DNA of 64,000 bases from Cytophagales bacterium. GTDB taxonomy: Bacteria; Bacteroidota; Bacteroidia; Cytophagales; Spirosomataceae. The position numbers and the translations under genes are program-made. The stretch covers positions 62,001 to 126,000 of the forward strand of contig JAAFJE010000004.1 in NCBI GenBank assembly GCA_013298025.1. The letters run 5' to 3'. This document shows, in pieces, positions 1 to 9,248 of this stretch. A model generated the notes under the pieces. The model saw nothing but the letters and a program-made list of their open reading frames with translations. It was not told where the DNA came from and ran no database searches. Numbering within the stretch: the stretch's first letter is position 1; each line of letters starts with the position of its first letter.

Positions 1-85
1 CACCAATAATATCATTGAACCATGATATTTCAGCGACACGCTGGGTGGTTCGGATGTCGGCTGTTTTGATGCGTTGAAGAGTCAT
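1..85 (-). CDS. N-terminal fragment, possible LLM-class flavin oxidoreductase
   Basis: Only the first 28 codons are inside the window; the gene runs off the left edge. It starts with MTLQRIKTADIRTT and continues with an AEISWFNDIIGG stretch. The ISWF motif a little after the start resembles the first beta strand of LLM-class (luciferase-like) flavin-dependent monooxygenases. That assignment rests on one short motif and is tentative. The gene lies on the same strand as the DoxX-like gene upstream, about 110 bases away, and an AT-rich palindrome (CACAATTG/CAATTGTG) lies between them. Confidence 0.4.
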   Translation of the reverse strand, partial: MTLQRIKTADIRTTQRVAEISWFNDIIG

Positions 86-197
86 TTATTATTAAGTATC
101 AATGCACAATTGTGAATTTTCAATTGTGTATTAGTGTTTTGATTTTCAGTAATTTACAATTCGTTTTAATCGAAATTAAATTTGCTTAATTACTTGT

Positions 198-1523
198 CTA
201 TTTTTTACCGAAAAAACTTACTTTTTTCTCTACTAATGGATACTTCTTTTCGATTTTTTTGAGAACCACATACACAGAATCCTTATTTTCGAGTACACCT
301 TTTAATACAAAAGTTTGAGCATTGGGATGTTCATAATTCAGCCAAATTTTTCGGGTAGTATCTGCTCGGTTTTTGAGCAAAAAGGTATGTTTTACGGTAT
401 CGGCTTCATAGCCATAATACAAGCGTCCAACGTTTCCGTAATATTCGGTTGTTCTTACTTTATTGTCGGTATTCAGGTTGGTTTCGCTGGCTACTTTGAT
501 ACTGAATGTATTGAATTTTTCAAAAACCACATTTTGCCAACGAGTAGTGTCGATAGGACTGTAAGGAATAAGCTGATGATTTAGTCGAAATTCTGCTACA
601 TCATACAAGCCTTTAAATTCGGCAATACCATCGGTTAGCGGGAGTTTAAAGGTTTTTTCTGCTGCATACACTTTGCCATATTCAACGCCACGATAAACCA
701 AGAAAACCAAAATAAAAGCCGACTTTAGAACGATGCGAGTTGATGTCAACCACTTTGCCGAAAAGGTGGGTGCCGAAAAAGTAGGAATCACCGAAGGCTT
801 ATGCAAAATCAGCAAATCCCAAAAATGGGTCACATCTTTTGCCAATAAGATGAGGGCAAAAGTAAGAATATGCAAACTGGTGAGCTCTACGCCAGCATCG
901 TAACCAATGTTGACAAACCAGATTGGTACTAAAATCGCCACCATCATCAATGCCCCAAGCGTGGTAGTTCTTCTAAAAAGAATCAATACCGTTGCGATTA
1001 GCTCAAACACTCCTGCAAACACCTCAAATAAGGGCGATACGCCTGTAGTAAGCCAATAGAGCTTTCCGGGTGTAAACTCTCCCAAATTGGTATTGAGTTG
1101 GCTAATGGTTGGGAAAGGCATTTGTACGGGAAATACCTTGGCAATAGCAAACCACGACATCCGCAAAGCCAACCCGTAACGTACTATCACGTAAAACCAA
1201 TAAGATAGCGTACTGTCATCTCGGTTCTTTTTGTCTAATACGTTCCAAATAAAGCCAATAACCAAACTTATCAATAGGGTAATTAACCAACCGAGGTAGT
1301 TTTTGCCGTTGGCATTATTGAAAAACCAAGGACTATTTTGGCTAACTACATCTATAATCCTGAACGGATGCGATTTCGTTTGGAAACTTTCGCTATAATC
1401 TCTCAGGTAAAAATCGGGTAAAAAGGGGACTGTGGTAATCAATGCAAATAAAAAGAATCCCCTTAGTAGGATACGTTGTAAACGTACCCTATTTTCTGGT
1501 ATATGAGCAGATTCGTCCGACAT
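198..1523 (-). CDS. DoxX-like membrane protein with conserved C-terminal domain (paralogue 1)
   Basis: A 441-residue integral membrane protein. About seven hydrophobic segments lie between residues 18 and 280, laid out as in DoxX/HTTM-like proteins (for example YLGWLITLLISLVIGF and TLGALMMVAILVPIWF). A soluble domain follows from about residue 285. It carries YDVAEFRLN, PYSPIDTTRWQNVVFEKFNT and a final DSVYVVLKKIEKKYPL segment. Two paralogues with the same domain lie 26-29 kb away in the window. It is the last gene of the SusC-SusD-amidohydrolase operon, 12 bases after the amidohydrolase. DoxX proteins are often tied to respiratory or thiol redox functions, but no function is known for this form. 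Its place with outer-membrane transporters suggests an inner-membrane step in handling the imported compound; that is inference. Confidence 0.75.
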   Translation of the reverse strand: MSDESAHIPENRVRLQRILLRGFFLFALITTVPFLPDFYLRDYSESFQTKSHPFRIIDVVSQNSPWFFNNANGKNYLGWLITLLISLVIGFIWNVLDKKNRDDSTLSYWFYVIVRYGLALRMSWFAIAKVFPVQMPFPTISQLNTNLGEFTPGKLYWLTTGVSPLFEVFAGVFELIATVLILFRRTTTLGALMMVAILVPIWFVNIGYDAGVELTSLHILTFALILLAKDVTHFWDLLILHKPSVIPTFSAPTFSAKWLTSTRIVLKSAFILVFLVYRGVEYGKVYAAEKTFKLPLTDGIAEFKGLYDVAEFRLNHQLIPYSPIDTTRWQNVVFEKFNTFSIKVASETNLNTDNKVRTTEYYGNVGRLYYGYEADTVKHTFLLKNRADTTRKIWLNYEHPNAQTFVLKGVLENKDSVYVVLKKIEKKYPLVEKKVSFFGKK

Positions 1524-1535
1524 TTTTAATGCTAT

Positions 1536-3242
1536 TTAGAGCTTTTTATACACTGTTTTTCCTTCTTTGATAGTCTCTAACACTTCTACTTCTTTGATTT
1601 TTGAAGGTTCAATCGTGAGAATATCGTCGGAGAGTATGACCAAATCAGCCAGTTTACCATTTTCGATAGAACCCTTTGTTTTTTCTTCAAAGTACTCATA
1701 AGCACCGTTGATAGTAATAGCTTTAAGCCCTTCCAAAGGTGTTAGGCGTTCTTCGGGACCAATCACTTTGCCTGAACGAGATTTGCGTTCTACCGATGTC
1801 CACAACAAGAATAACTGATTGATAGGCGTTACCCCAAAGTCGGTATGGTTGGTAGCAATAACGCCTTTTTTGATAGCCGTTTTTAGGGGACTCAAAAATC
1901 TCGCACGGTCATAACCTAAGTTTGTTTCATGAACATCTCCCCAAAAGAAAGCGTGATTACTGAATAATGAGGGTAAAAAGCCTAAGACTTTGTATTTATC
2001 CAATTGGTCTGGACGAACAAACTGTGAGTGAATGACCACTGGACGGCGGTTGAGGCTAGTCGTGCCTAACACTTTATTCGCATTTTCAACGGCAGTGATG
2101 TACATATCAATAGCCGCATCGCCATTGCAGTGTACATAAGGCTGAATATTATGTTTAAATGCTTTGATGATAGCCTCGTTAAATTGCTCTTGTGTAACTA
2201 CAGGAAAGCCTCTACACAAAGAATCGTTACAACCCGGTACTTTTGTTAAATAGGCTTTTCCAAAAAATGCCGTTTTACCTTGTGGAGAGCCATCAGCCAT
2301 GAACTTGAAGCCATTCAACTTGAAGTGCTTGTCAAGTACGCCATGTTTGAAATCGGGGTTTCCAATTACTTTATCGACAATAGCGTAAGAAGGTAAGGTT
2401 TCAATGTCGATTAAAAGTTCGTTTCTTTTGGAAGCTTCGTTCAATAATTTAAGGTTCTCGAAACTGGTACTTCCGTCTTGTGCGGTAGTAATACCAAAAC
2501 TGGCGTAGTAAAGTTGCTGTTCTTTTAGTTGTGCCAACTGTGCTTCAAAAGTCTTGGGTTGATTATCAAAAGCACCTCTTACCACATAAGCTGCCTTTTC
2601 TTGTAAAAGCCCTGTGGGTTCATTAGACCCTTCTTTGCGTTCTATTACACCTCCTGCGGGGTCTTTTGTTGTGCTATCTACTTTGCTAATTCTCAAAGCA
2701 TAAGAGTTCACAACAGACATGTGTCCCGAAACGTGGGTAACGGCAACTGGATTATTGGGAAAAGCGGCATCCAAATCCCATTTGGTTGGATGTCTTTTTT
2801 CTTCTAACTGGTCAAAATCATAGCCAAACCCTTGAATCCACTCGCCATCTTTAATCCCTTTTTGAGCTTTAAATTTCTGTAATTCGGCTACTATATCGGC
2901 TATTTTACGAATATTTCCGACTGGAGGCGGGTTGAGGTTGGCCAAATTGGCTCTTCCAAAACTCATAAAATGGCTATGTCCATCTATAAACCCGGGTGTT
3001 ACCGTTTTTCCACCTAAGTCTATTACTTGGGTATTTTTGCCCTTGAGTTTTTCGATTTGTTTGTTGTTGCCAACTGCCAAAATTTTACCATTTTGCACGG
3101 CTACCGCCTGAGCAATGGTATTTTTGGCATCGACCGTAATGATTTTTCCATTGATAAAAATCTTATCAGCTTGCTTATTACTTTGTGCAAAAACAGTAGT
3201 TCCTGCACAAAGTAATGATAATATCAAAAGTGTTTTTTTCAT
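1536..3242 (-). CDS. Secreted YtcJ-like amidohydrolase
   Basis: A metal-dependent hydrolase of the amidohydrolase superfamily, YtcJ/NfdA-like group, 568 residues. The start MKKTLLILSLLCAGTTVFAQ gives a clear signal peptide; an upstream in-frame ATG would bury it and was rejected. Visible metal-site motifs are GFIDGHSH (His89 and His91), HCNGDAAID, VIHSQFV and NHTDFGV, in family order, with the beta-sandwich strands typical of the family at both ends. It should act in the periplasm or on the cell surface. Substrates in this group are amides, formamides or cyclic amides and cannot be predicted here. It is cotranscribed with SusC1/SusD1 (22 bases after susD) and with the DoxX-like gene, so it probably processes the ligand that pair imports. 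Confidence 0.85.
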   Translation of the reverse strand: MKKTLLILSLLCAGTTVFAQSNKQADKIFINGKIITVDAKNTIAQAVAVQNGKILAVGNNKQIEKLKGKNTQVIDLGGKTVTPGFIDGHSHFMSFGRANLANLNPPPVGNIRKIADIVAELQKFKAQKGIKDGEWIQGFGYDFDQLEEKRHPTKWDLDAAFPNNPVAVTHVSGHMSVVNSYALRISKVDSTTKDPAGGVIERKEGSNEPTGLLQEKAAYVVRGAFDNQPKTFEAQLAQLKEQQLYYASFGITTAQDGSTSFENLKLLNEASKRNELLIDIETLPSYAIVDKVIGNPDFKHGVLDKHFKLNGFKFMADGSPQGKTAFFGKAYLTKVPGCNDSLCRGFPVVTQEQFNEAIIKAFKHNIQPYVHCNGDAAIDMYITAVENANKVLGTTSLNRRPVVIHSQFVRPDQLDKYKVLGFLPSLFSNHAFFWGDVHETNLGYDRARFLSPLKTAIKKGVIATNHTDFGVTPINQLFLLWTSVERKSRSGKVIGPEERLTPLEGLKAITINGAYEYFEEKTKGSIENGKLADLVILSDDILTIEPSKIKEVEVLETIKEGKTVYKKL

Positions 3243-3264
3243 GATAATTAGATAGAATACGATG

Positions 3265-4734
3265 TTATTTTGGAGCAAGTTTATTATAAGCCAATTCATT
3301 ACTTGGAATTGCCCAAACATAGTTGGCTGCCGTTGGTAAAACCTCTGGTGCAACACCTGCATTACCTATTTTAGAAGGAAGCTTTTGTACTCTTCTCAAT
3401 AAATCTGGCGTTCTTAGTCCTTCTCCCAATAATTCTATTCTACGTTCATTAAGAATGGTAGCGACTAAATCGGCTTTGGTTGAAATGCCTGTGGTGAAGA
3501 CATAGCTTGCATCAGAACGGTTACGAACAGCCTTGAGAAGCTCGGTGGCGGTAGCTAAATTTCCTGTTTCGGCAGCCGCTTCGGCATAGTTCAACAACAC
3601 TTCTGCGTAGCGAATAATAGGTACATAGTCGCTAAACGGGGCTGTGTTTTTGGGGAATTTCTTCAACAATTTCTGACCTGTCGCATTCGTAGTTATCAAC
3701 GTTTTACGGGCATCAGCAGAGGTAGCCGAAGCGAAGGTTGGTTCAGCAACAATTCCTGATGGATTTAGGTAAATAACTGGTGTCAAATAGTTTGATGCCA
3801 AAGATGCCTGTAAACCCGGTGCTTCGGTAGCATTGATATAAGGAATCGTCAATAAAATTTCATTTCCTACATAAGAACCACCAAAAACAGTAGCAATATT
3901 TGCCTCTAATTTGTGGGTCAATGTACCTGAAACATACTGGAATGGGGCTGTATCAGAAACTATTTTTTTGGCTTCGGTGACAACGGCAGCGTAGTCGCCT
4001 TTTACCAAATTCACTCTTGTTTTGAGGGCAATAGCTGTTGCTTTGTGAGCCCTTGAGGCAACCAATAAGGAACTTGCGTAAGTGACAGGTAAATCTGCTT
4101 CTGCCTCGTTCAAATCCTTCAAAATCTGGGTATAAACCTCTGCTACAGTGCTGAAAGCAAAGTCGTTGTTTCCACCCGATGTTTCAGGTTTTAATCTCAA
4201 TGGCAACGCTGTTGCGGCACTATTTTGTTGATAAGGTTTTGCATACGTTTGTACCAAACTGAAATAAGCAAAGGCTCTTAAAAACTTGGCTTCGGCAATA
4301 TAATTTTTGCGTACTTCATCGGATAAAACTGTAGATGTACTCAAATTATCAATGAGAATATTCGCAGAATTGATGGTAGTATAAGCTGCTCCCCAAACGG
4401 CATTGACGAAATCGCCCGATGAGGTAATCGACTGATTCCAGACGTTTGCCCCTGTAGAGTTATTGCCATCGTTTTGGCTAAATTCGTCGCCACGTTGTTC
4501 ATTGAAGATGATATGACGACCGCCAAAATAGGCTTGACTACCCAATTGAGCATAAAGGCCGTTGACTTGTGCCAAAATCTTGGCAGGCGTACTATAAGCC
4601 GCATCTGTTGAGATACTGGTGATTGGTACGGTGTCCAGAATATTATCTCGGCAGCTTGAAAGCAAGCCAAGAAGGCCTACTGAAACAAGCAAGGAATGGC
4701 GAAATCTATTTTTATGACTAATGATATTTTTCAT
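3265..4734 (-). CDS. SusD/RagB-family outer-membrane lipoprotein (SusD1)
   Basis: The surface ligand-binding lid of a SusCD transporter, 489 residues. The N-terminus is a lipoprotein signal ending LLGLLSSC (Cys28). TPR-like helices follow (AKFLRAFAYFSLVQTYAKPY, KATAIALKTRVNLVKGDY). The C-terminal RagB/SusD hallmarks are PIIRYAEVLLNYAEAAAETG and NERRIELLGEGLR. It lies directly downstream of its SusC partner with an 18-base gap. It is closely similar to SusD2 elsewhere in the window, with the same order of motifs and almost the same length. That suggests duplication of the pair and related ligands. Confidence 0.95.
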   Translation of the reverse strand: MKNIISHKNRFRHSLLVSVGLLGLLSSCRDNILDTVPITSISTDAAYSTPAKILAQVNGLYAQLGSQAYFGGRHIIFNEQRGDEFSQNDGNNSTGANVWNQSITSSGDFVNAVWGAAYTTINSANILIDNLSTSTVLSDEVRKNYIAEAKFLRAFAYFSLVQTYAKPYQQNSAATALPLRLKPETSGGNNDFAFSTVAEVYTQILKDLNEAEADLPVTYASSLLVASRAHKATAIALKTRVNLVKGDYAAVVTEAKKIVSDTAPFQYVSGTLTHKLEANIATVFGGSYVGNEILLTIPYINATEAPGLQASLASNYLTPVIYLNPSGIVAEPTFASATSADARKTLITTNATGQKLLKKFPKNTAPFSDYVPIIRYAEVLLNYAEAAAETGNLATATELLKAVRNRSDASYVFTTGISTKADLVATILNERRIELLGEGLRTPDLLRRVQKLPSKIGNAGVAPEVLPTAANYVWAIPSNELAYNKLAPK

Positions 4735-4752
4735 TTTCAGATGATTATTTTT

Positions 4753-7700
4753 TTAAAAACCTACATTTAAGCCCAAAGTAAATACCGAAGCATTGGCTGG
4801 CACATTTTGGTCTTTACCCGAATTGACAGAGTTACCGTTGATTGAAACCTCTGGGTCGGCTCCTGTATATGAGGTGAAAGTCAGGATGTTAGAGGCTTGT
4901 GCATAAACCTTGGCCGACGAAATGTATTGTGATAATCCGCCTTTTTTGATAGGAATATTGTAGCTCAAAGCAATGTTTTTTAGCTTAATAAAAGAGCCAT
5001 CTTCCACAAAAGCAGTATTGGTTGAAGAAAAACCGCCACTAAAGCTATCGCCCCAAACAAGTTTGGGTACATCTGTAATTTGCCCTGGAGTTGTCCAGCG
5101 GTCTTTTATCCAAGTTCCGTTGTTGAAATAGCGTTGGTCAGAAAGTGTACCTTTTGTACCGTTGTACAATTTGTTGCCACCAGAGAAGATAAAACCAATG
5201 GTAAGGTCAAAATTGCCATAGGTAAAATTATTGTTCAATCCACCATAATAAGTAGGCAACGAAGGCCCTTGGATACGTCCATCACGGTAGTTGTCGATAG
5301 CTGGGGCTGCTGCTCCGTCGAGTGTCGTAAAGGTCTTTTTCAGGGCATCATATTGTACTTGTTGGTCGTTGGCATTGAGGTAAATTCTATTGCCGTTGGC
5401 TGGATTGATACCTAACGTAGGCACAGCAAAAATAGAACCCACAGAATAGCCTTCACGGGTGATATTTTGAATACCAAAAGTACTTAATACCGTAGGGTAA
5501 ATATCGCCTCCTGTACCCAACGATGTTACACGGTTTTTGAGGGTTGCGATGTTGAAATTAGCATTCCATTGAAACTTTTGGGTATTGATAATATTGGCAG
5601 TTAAGCCCAATTCGATACCTTCATTGTACAACGAGCCAACGTTTGCTGAAATAGAGTTGTTCGGAATACCTTGTGAAAGTGCTTGCGGTGCCGACAAAAT
5701 CAAGTCGTCAATGGTGTTTTTATAATAATCGGCTTCAAGCGTAAAGCGGTTGTTGAGTATTCCAACGCTTAGACCAATATCTGTTTTCTTGCTCGATTCC
5801 CAACGCAAAGCAGCGTTGCCTGCCTGACCAAAAAACAACGTTGGAACACCAGCATAAGTGCCTGAACTATATTGTGATAGGGCAGCGTAGTCGCTCAAAC
5901 TGCTATTCCCTACTACGCCATAACTTGCCTTGATTTTGAGAGCGTTGATGTATTTATACAAAGAAGATTGTTGGAAAAATGATTCTTCCGAAATGTTCCA
6001 ACCTGCCGAACCACCGCCAAAATTCCCCCATTTGTTTCCTGCGGCTAAAGCAGAAAGTCCATCACGACGGAAATTGAAGCTTATCAAATATTTGCGGTTG
6101 AAATCGTAACTAACGCTACTGAAAAATGAAAGTAAGCCGTTTTCAGACTGAACAGTAGATGATGGTGTAATATTGGTAAAACCGCCTTGATAACTGGTAA
6201 AGAATGGGTCGGATAAACCCGTGCGGCTTGCTCCCCAGCCATCTACTTTCCGATAGATTTCTTCGTGTCCTAACAATACTTTTAAGTTATGTACATCCGA
6301 AAAAGTCGTATTAAACGTAAGCGTATTTGTCCAGTTTGAACGGAAATAAGTAGTATTTGAGTTCGTCGCAGTTCCTTTGGTTGCAAAACCGTCACCGCTT
6401 TGTAAATTTCGGAATTCCTTGTTTTCAACAACAAAATTATTGATACCATAGACAGTTTTGAACTTTAATCCTTTTACAAGTTCAATTTCTCCAAAAACAC
6501 TGCTCAATAAAGTATTGTTTTCTGAAGTGTTTTTGTCGAGGTCTAAAACTGTTTGTAAGTTATACGCATTAAAAACCCCTAATGCCGAACTGTTGGGCCC
6601 ATAGCCAATATTGCCATTGGCAAGGTTGATATTGTATGTGCCATCGGCATTATATACAGGTACGTTAGGAGGTAAAATGTAGGTCATACGGGCCAAAGGT
6701 TGTAACCCAATGTATTGGGTATTGACACTATTACCCGACGACGCACCAACCGAGTTGGGTCCAATAGCTCCTGAGTTCGGCCCTGCGTTGAGAGAGTTAC
6801 TAAACGAGAAGTTTGTTCCGATGACAATTGCATTAGTAAGCTTATGTTCGATATTCAAACGAGCGGTTTTACGCTCAAAAGTATTGGTTTTTAAAATGCC
6901 ATTTTGTTTTGAATAGTTGACCGAAACGTAATAGTTTGTAGCATCATTTGCTCCCGAAATATTCAACGTATGGTTTTGAGAAACGCCAGTTTGATAAGCC
7001 ACATCGTACCAATTGGTTTCTATGTTTGAACCGTCGGCATTTTTACCAAGAACAAAACCGGGAGTAAGTCCTGCGTTTACTCTTGCTTCATTTTTGATAG
7101 TTACATAGTCCTGAGCATTCAAAATTTGCGGTAAATTGAACGGTTTGCTCCAGCTTACCCAAGTGTCATAATTTACTTTCGTTTTGCCTTTTTTACCCTT
7201 TTTTGTAGTAATAACAACCACACCATTGGCGGCTCTTGAACCATAAATAGCTGCGGCTGAGGCATCTTTTAATACATCTATTGATTCTATATCACTGGGA
7301 TTGATGTCGGCAAGAGGATTGTTTCCAACCGAGCCACCTGCCGAACCCGTAAATACCGTAACGCCATCTACAAGAATAAGTGGATATACCGACGAAGTAA
7401 TAGAGTTGATTCCTCGAATCCGAAAAACAGGCGTGTTGTTCAATGCCCCACTTGGCTGAACAATGTTCACACCTGCGGCTTGTCCGCCCAATAATTGGTC
7501 TAAACTCTGTGCTGGGCGATTTTCTAATTGCGAGGCCGAAACTTTTACAGCCGAACCTGTAAAGGCTTTTTTGCTTTCGTTGCCATAGCCCGTTACGACT
7601 ACCTCTGAAAGTTGTTTGGCATCTTCTGCGAGGGTAATCAAAATTGGACTTGAACTAACGGTTATTTCCTTGGATGTAAATCCAATAGAACTTACCACCA

Positions 7701-7938
7701 GAAAGAAGGGAAATTTTTGACCCGTTTGAATATAAAAAGCCCCTTCTTGGTTTGTTGTTGTGCCATTGGTAGTACCCTTTATCTGAACCGATGCACCTAC
7801 AAGGGGTTCGTTGGTTCGTTGGTCGAGTATTCTACCATTTAGTTTGGCATTGATAATGGCTTGTGTACTTTGGGCGTAGGATGCCAAGGGGAATAACAAA
7901 ATACATATCCAAATAAACAGGTAGTTGTTTTTTTTCAT
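4753..7938 (-). CDS. SusC/RagA-family TonB-dependent outer-membrane transporter (SusC1)
   Basis: About 1061 residues. A signal peptide (MKKNNYLFIWICILLFPLAS) is followed by a carboxypeptidase-regulatory-like beta domain (LNGRILDQRTNEPLVGASV), a TonB box region (LSEVVVTGYG), a plug domain with VFRIRGINSI and ILVDGV, and a 22-strand-type barrel ending FTLGLNVGF. The ATG chosen begins the signal peptide; the longer in-frame extension was rejected. There is no STN domain, so signalling to an anti-sigma factor is not expected. It heads the operon with SusD1, an amidohydrolase and a DoxX-like protein. Plug motifs are nearly the same as in SusC2, so they are paralogues. Its 5' leader contains a terminator-like hairpin in antisense orientation. 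Confidence 0.95.
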   Translation of the reverse strand: MKKNNYLFIWICILLFPLASYAQSTQAIINAKLNGRILDQRTNEPLVGASVQIKGTTNGTTTNQEGAFYIQTGQKFPFFLVVSSIGFTSKEITVSSSPILITLAEDAKQLSEVVVTGYGNESKKAFTGSAVKVSASQLENRPAQSLDQLLGGQAAGVNIVQPSGALNNTPVFRIRGINSITSSVYPLILVDGVTVFTGSAGGSVGNNPLADINPSDIESIDVLKDASAAAIYGSRAANGVVVITTKKGKKGKTKVNYDTWVSWSKPFNLPQILNAQDYVTIKNEARVNAGLTPGFVLGKNADGSNIETNWYDVAYQTGVSQNHTLNISGANDATNYYVSVNYSKQNGILKTNTFERKTARLNIEHKLTNAIVIGTNFSFSNSLNAGPNSGAIGPNSVGASSGNSVNTQYIGLQPLARMTYILPPNVPVYNADGTYNINLANGNIGYGPNSSALGVFNAYNLQTVLDLDKNTSENNTLLSSVFGEIELVKGLKFKTVYGINNFVVENKEFRNLQSGDGFATKGTATNSNTTYFRSNWTNTLTFNTTFSDVHNLKVLLGHEEIYRKVDGWGASRTGLSDPFFTSYQGGFTNITPSSTVQSENGLLSFFSSVSYDFNRKYLISFNFRRDGLSALAAGNKWGNFGGGSAGWNISEESFFQQSSLYKYINALKIKASYGVVGNSSLSDYAALSQYSSGTYAGVPTLFFGQAGNAALRWESSKKTDIGLSVGILNNRFTLEADYYKNTIDDLILSAPQALSQGIPNNSISANVGSLYNEGIELGLTANIINTQKFQWNANFNIATLKNRVTSLGTGGDIYPTVLSTFGIQNITREGYSVGSIFAVPTLGINPANGNRIYLNANDQQVQYDALKKTFTTLDGAAAPAIDNYRDGRIQGPSLPTYYGGLNNNFTYGNFDLTIGFIFSGGNKLYNGTKGTLSDQRYFNNGTWIKDRWTTPGQITDVPKLVWGDSFSGGFSSTNTAFVEDGSFIKLKNIALSYNIPIKKGGLSQYISSAKVYAQASNILTFTSYTGADPEVSINGNSVNSGKDQNVPANASVFTLGLNVGF

Positions 7939-8035
7939 TACTTTGTAATGGTTTAATGTAAAATAGTAAATCTGAACAGGTAAAACCTTACCTGCCGGAG
8001 TCATTTAGCGATGAACGTTTTTTTGTTAGACTTTT

Positions 8036-8066
8036 GCCAATTTGGTTGCAGCCAAATTGGCTTTTG
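8036..8066 (+). terminator. Terminator-like hairpin, plus-strand orientation, in the susC1 leader
   Basis: A perfect 10-bp stem, GCCAATTTGG/CCAAATTGGC, with the loop TTGCAG, is followed by TTTTG on the plus strand. On the minus strand, where susC1 is read, the flanks are A-rich, so it would not end susC1 transcription. It lies between the predicted susC1 promoter and the start codon. It may end a short antisense transcript, or it may be a structured leader element. Confidence 0.45.
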
Positions 8067-8124
8067 TCATTCAATAAGGCACTACAAACAAGTATTACTA
8101 ATCATTCGTAGGGCTTTGACGAGG

Positions 8125-8158
8125 CAAATATAATTGATAAATTTATAAATATATCAAA
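8125..8158 (-). promoter_or_regulatory. Predicted promoter of the SusC1-SusD1-amidohydrolase-DoxX operon
   Basis: Read on the minus strand there is a TTTG (-33-like) and a TATATTTG (-7-like, matching TAnnTTTG), 22 bases apart. That is slightly longer than the usual Bacteroidota spacing of about 19-21. It would give a leader of roughly 180 bases before the SusC1 start. Confidence 0.45.
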
Positions 8159-8274
8159 CCTATAGATTAAATATGTTTACTGGGGTCGATTGCTGTATAT
8201 GACTTGATGATAGAATTATGCGTTAAATAAAGTTGATGTTGAGCTAAAAACTCCTTCGTACAGAACTAATTATC

Positions 8275-8343
8275 GCTTTCGGAGCTATTAAAAACACCTT
8301 CATTTTTAAAAGATACTTTAAACCTCCGAAAGCAATGATTTTT
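8275..8343 (-). terminator. Inverted repeat downstream of the dioxygenase gene
   Basis: A 10-bp inverted repeat (GCTTTCGGAG/CTCCGAAAGC) with a 49-base loop lies just after the stop codon of the LigB-type gene. The loop carries a run of T when read on the minus strand. It is probably a 3'-end structure for the M19-dioxygenase operon. Confidence 0.4.
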
Positions 8344-8364
8344 ATCATCCTTTGTACAGCAGGG

Positions 8365-9234
8365 CTACTTTTGAATATGAAGCGAAGTCATAGAAAGGCT
8401 ACCCGACAATATATCGTCGTTGAAAATTTTTACATTTTCATCTTTTTCTTGTAATCCTAAAACATAGAGCAAAGGGAAAAAATGGTCGGGCGTTGGAATG
8501 GCATTATTGGCATATTCGCCCAAAGACTGATATTTCAACAAGGGTTTATGGTTTTTATCAACGATAAATTGGTTGAATTTTTCCTTTGCTTCTAATGCCC
8601 AATCATACGGTTTTCCATTGGCTGTGGTGGTGTATAGGTTGTGAATAATGTTGCCACTACTCAAAATCAACACGCCTTTTTTTCTAAGAGCCGAAAGCTG
8701 TTTCCCTAAATTATAATGGTGTTCTGCGGATTTTGAATAATCGACACTCAACTGAATTACAGGAATATTGGCTTCTGGATACAAGCGTCTGATGACCGTC
8801 CAAGCTCCGTGGTCTAAACCCCAATCGTGACTTAAACCCACCTGCGTCGTTTTTATCAAATCACGGGTTTCTTTAGCCAATGGCACATTACCTTTGGGAT
8901 TGTACTGTACATCGAAAAGCTCTTTTGGAAAATTACTGAAAGAATGAATCGTTCTTTGTTCTTCCAATGCTGTTACAAAAGTTCCTTTGGTAAGCCAATG
9001 AGCCGACACACAAATAATTGCTTTGGGTGCTTCTAATTGTTGCCCTAATTCTTTCCAAGCATTGCTGTAAACATTGTCGTTGATGCCATTCATTGGGCTA
9101 CCATGACCCAAAAACAACAATGGAGTGCGGTCGGATGATGGAGCATCATTCAATTTTTTCAATACACTTGCCTCTGCGGCATAGCCTGCAAATGGCAAAA
9201 GCGAAAGGGTTTTGAGAAAATCACTTCTTTTCAT
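8365..9234 (-). CDS. LigB/DODA-type class III extradiol dioxygenase-like protein
   Basis: 289 residues, starting at MKRSDFLKTLSLLPFAGYAA. This is a signal-like N-terminus, unusual because YgiD-type 4,5-DOPA dioxygenases are cytoplasmic. The metal and active-site histidines of the family are all visible: FLGHGSPMNG (His44), VSAHW (His79), LDHGAW (His142), SSGNIIHNL (His198) and TPDHFFPLLY (His251). Known members cleave catechol rings such as L-DOPA. It starts 14 bases after the M19 gene, in the same operon. An exported, DODA-like enzyme beside a dipeptidase-like protein suggests processing of an aromatic or catechol-containing compound; the pairing is seen, the substrate is inference. Confidence 0.85.
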   Translation of the reverse strand: MKRSDFLKTLSLLPFAGYAAEASVLKKLNDAPSSDRTPLLFLGHGSPMNGINDNVYSNAWKELGQQLEAPKAIICVSAHWLTKGTFVTALEEQRTIHSFSNFPKELFDVQYNPKGNVPLAKETRDLIKTTQVGLSHDWGLDHGAWTVIRRLYPEANIPVIQLSVDYSKSAEHHYNLGKQLSALRKKGVLILSSGNIIHNLYTTTANGKPYDWALEAKEKFNQFIVDKNHKPLLKYQSLGEYANNAIPTPDHFFPLLYVLGLQEKDENVKIFNDDILSGSLSMTSLHIQK

Positions 9235-9248
9235 AACACATTGGATTT

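Noticed and set aside
3027-3215. Plus-strand reading frame inside the amidohydrolase gene
   Set aside because: It lies entirely antisense to a well-supported gene with a signal peptide and catalytic motifs, and has no family character.
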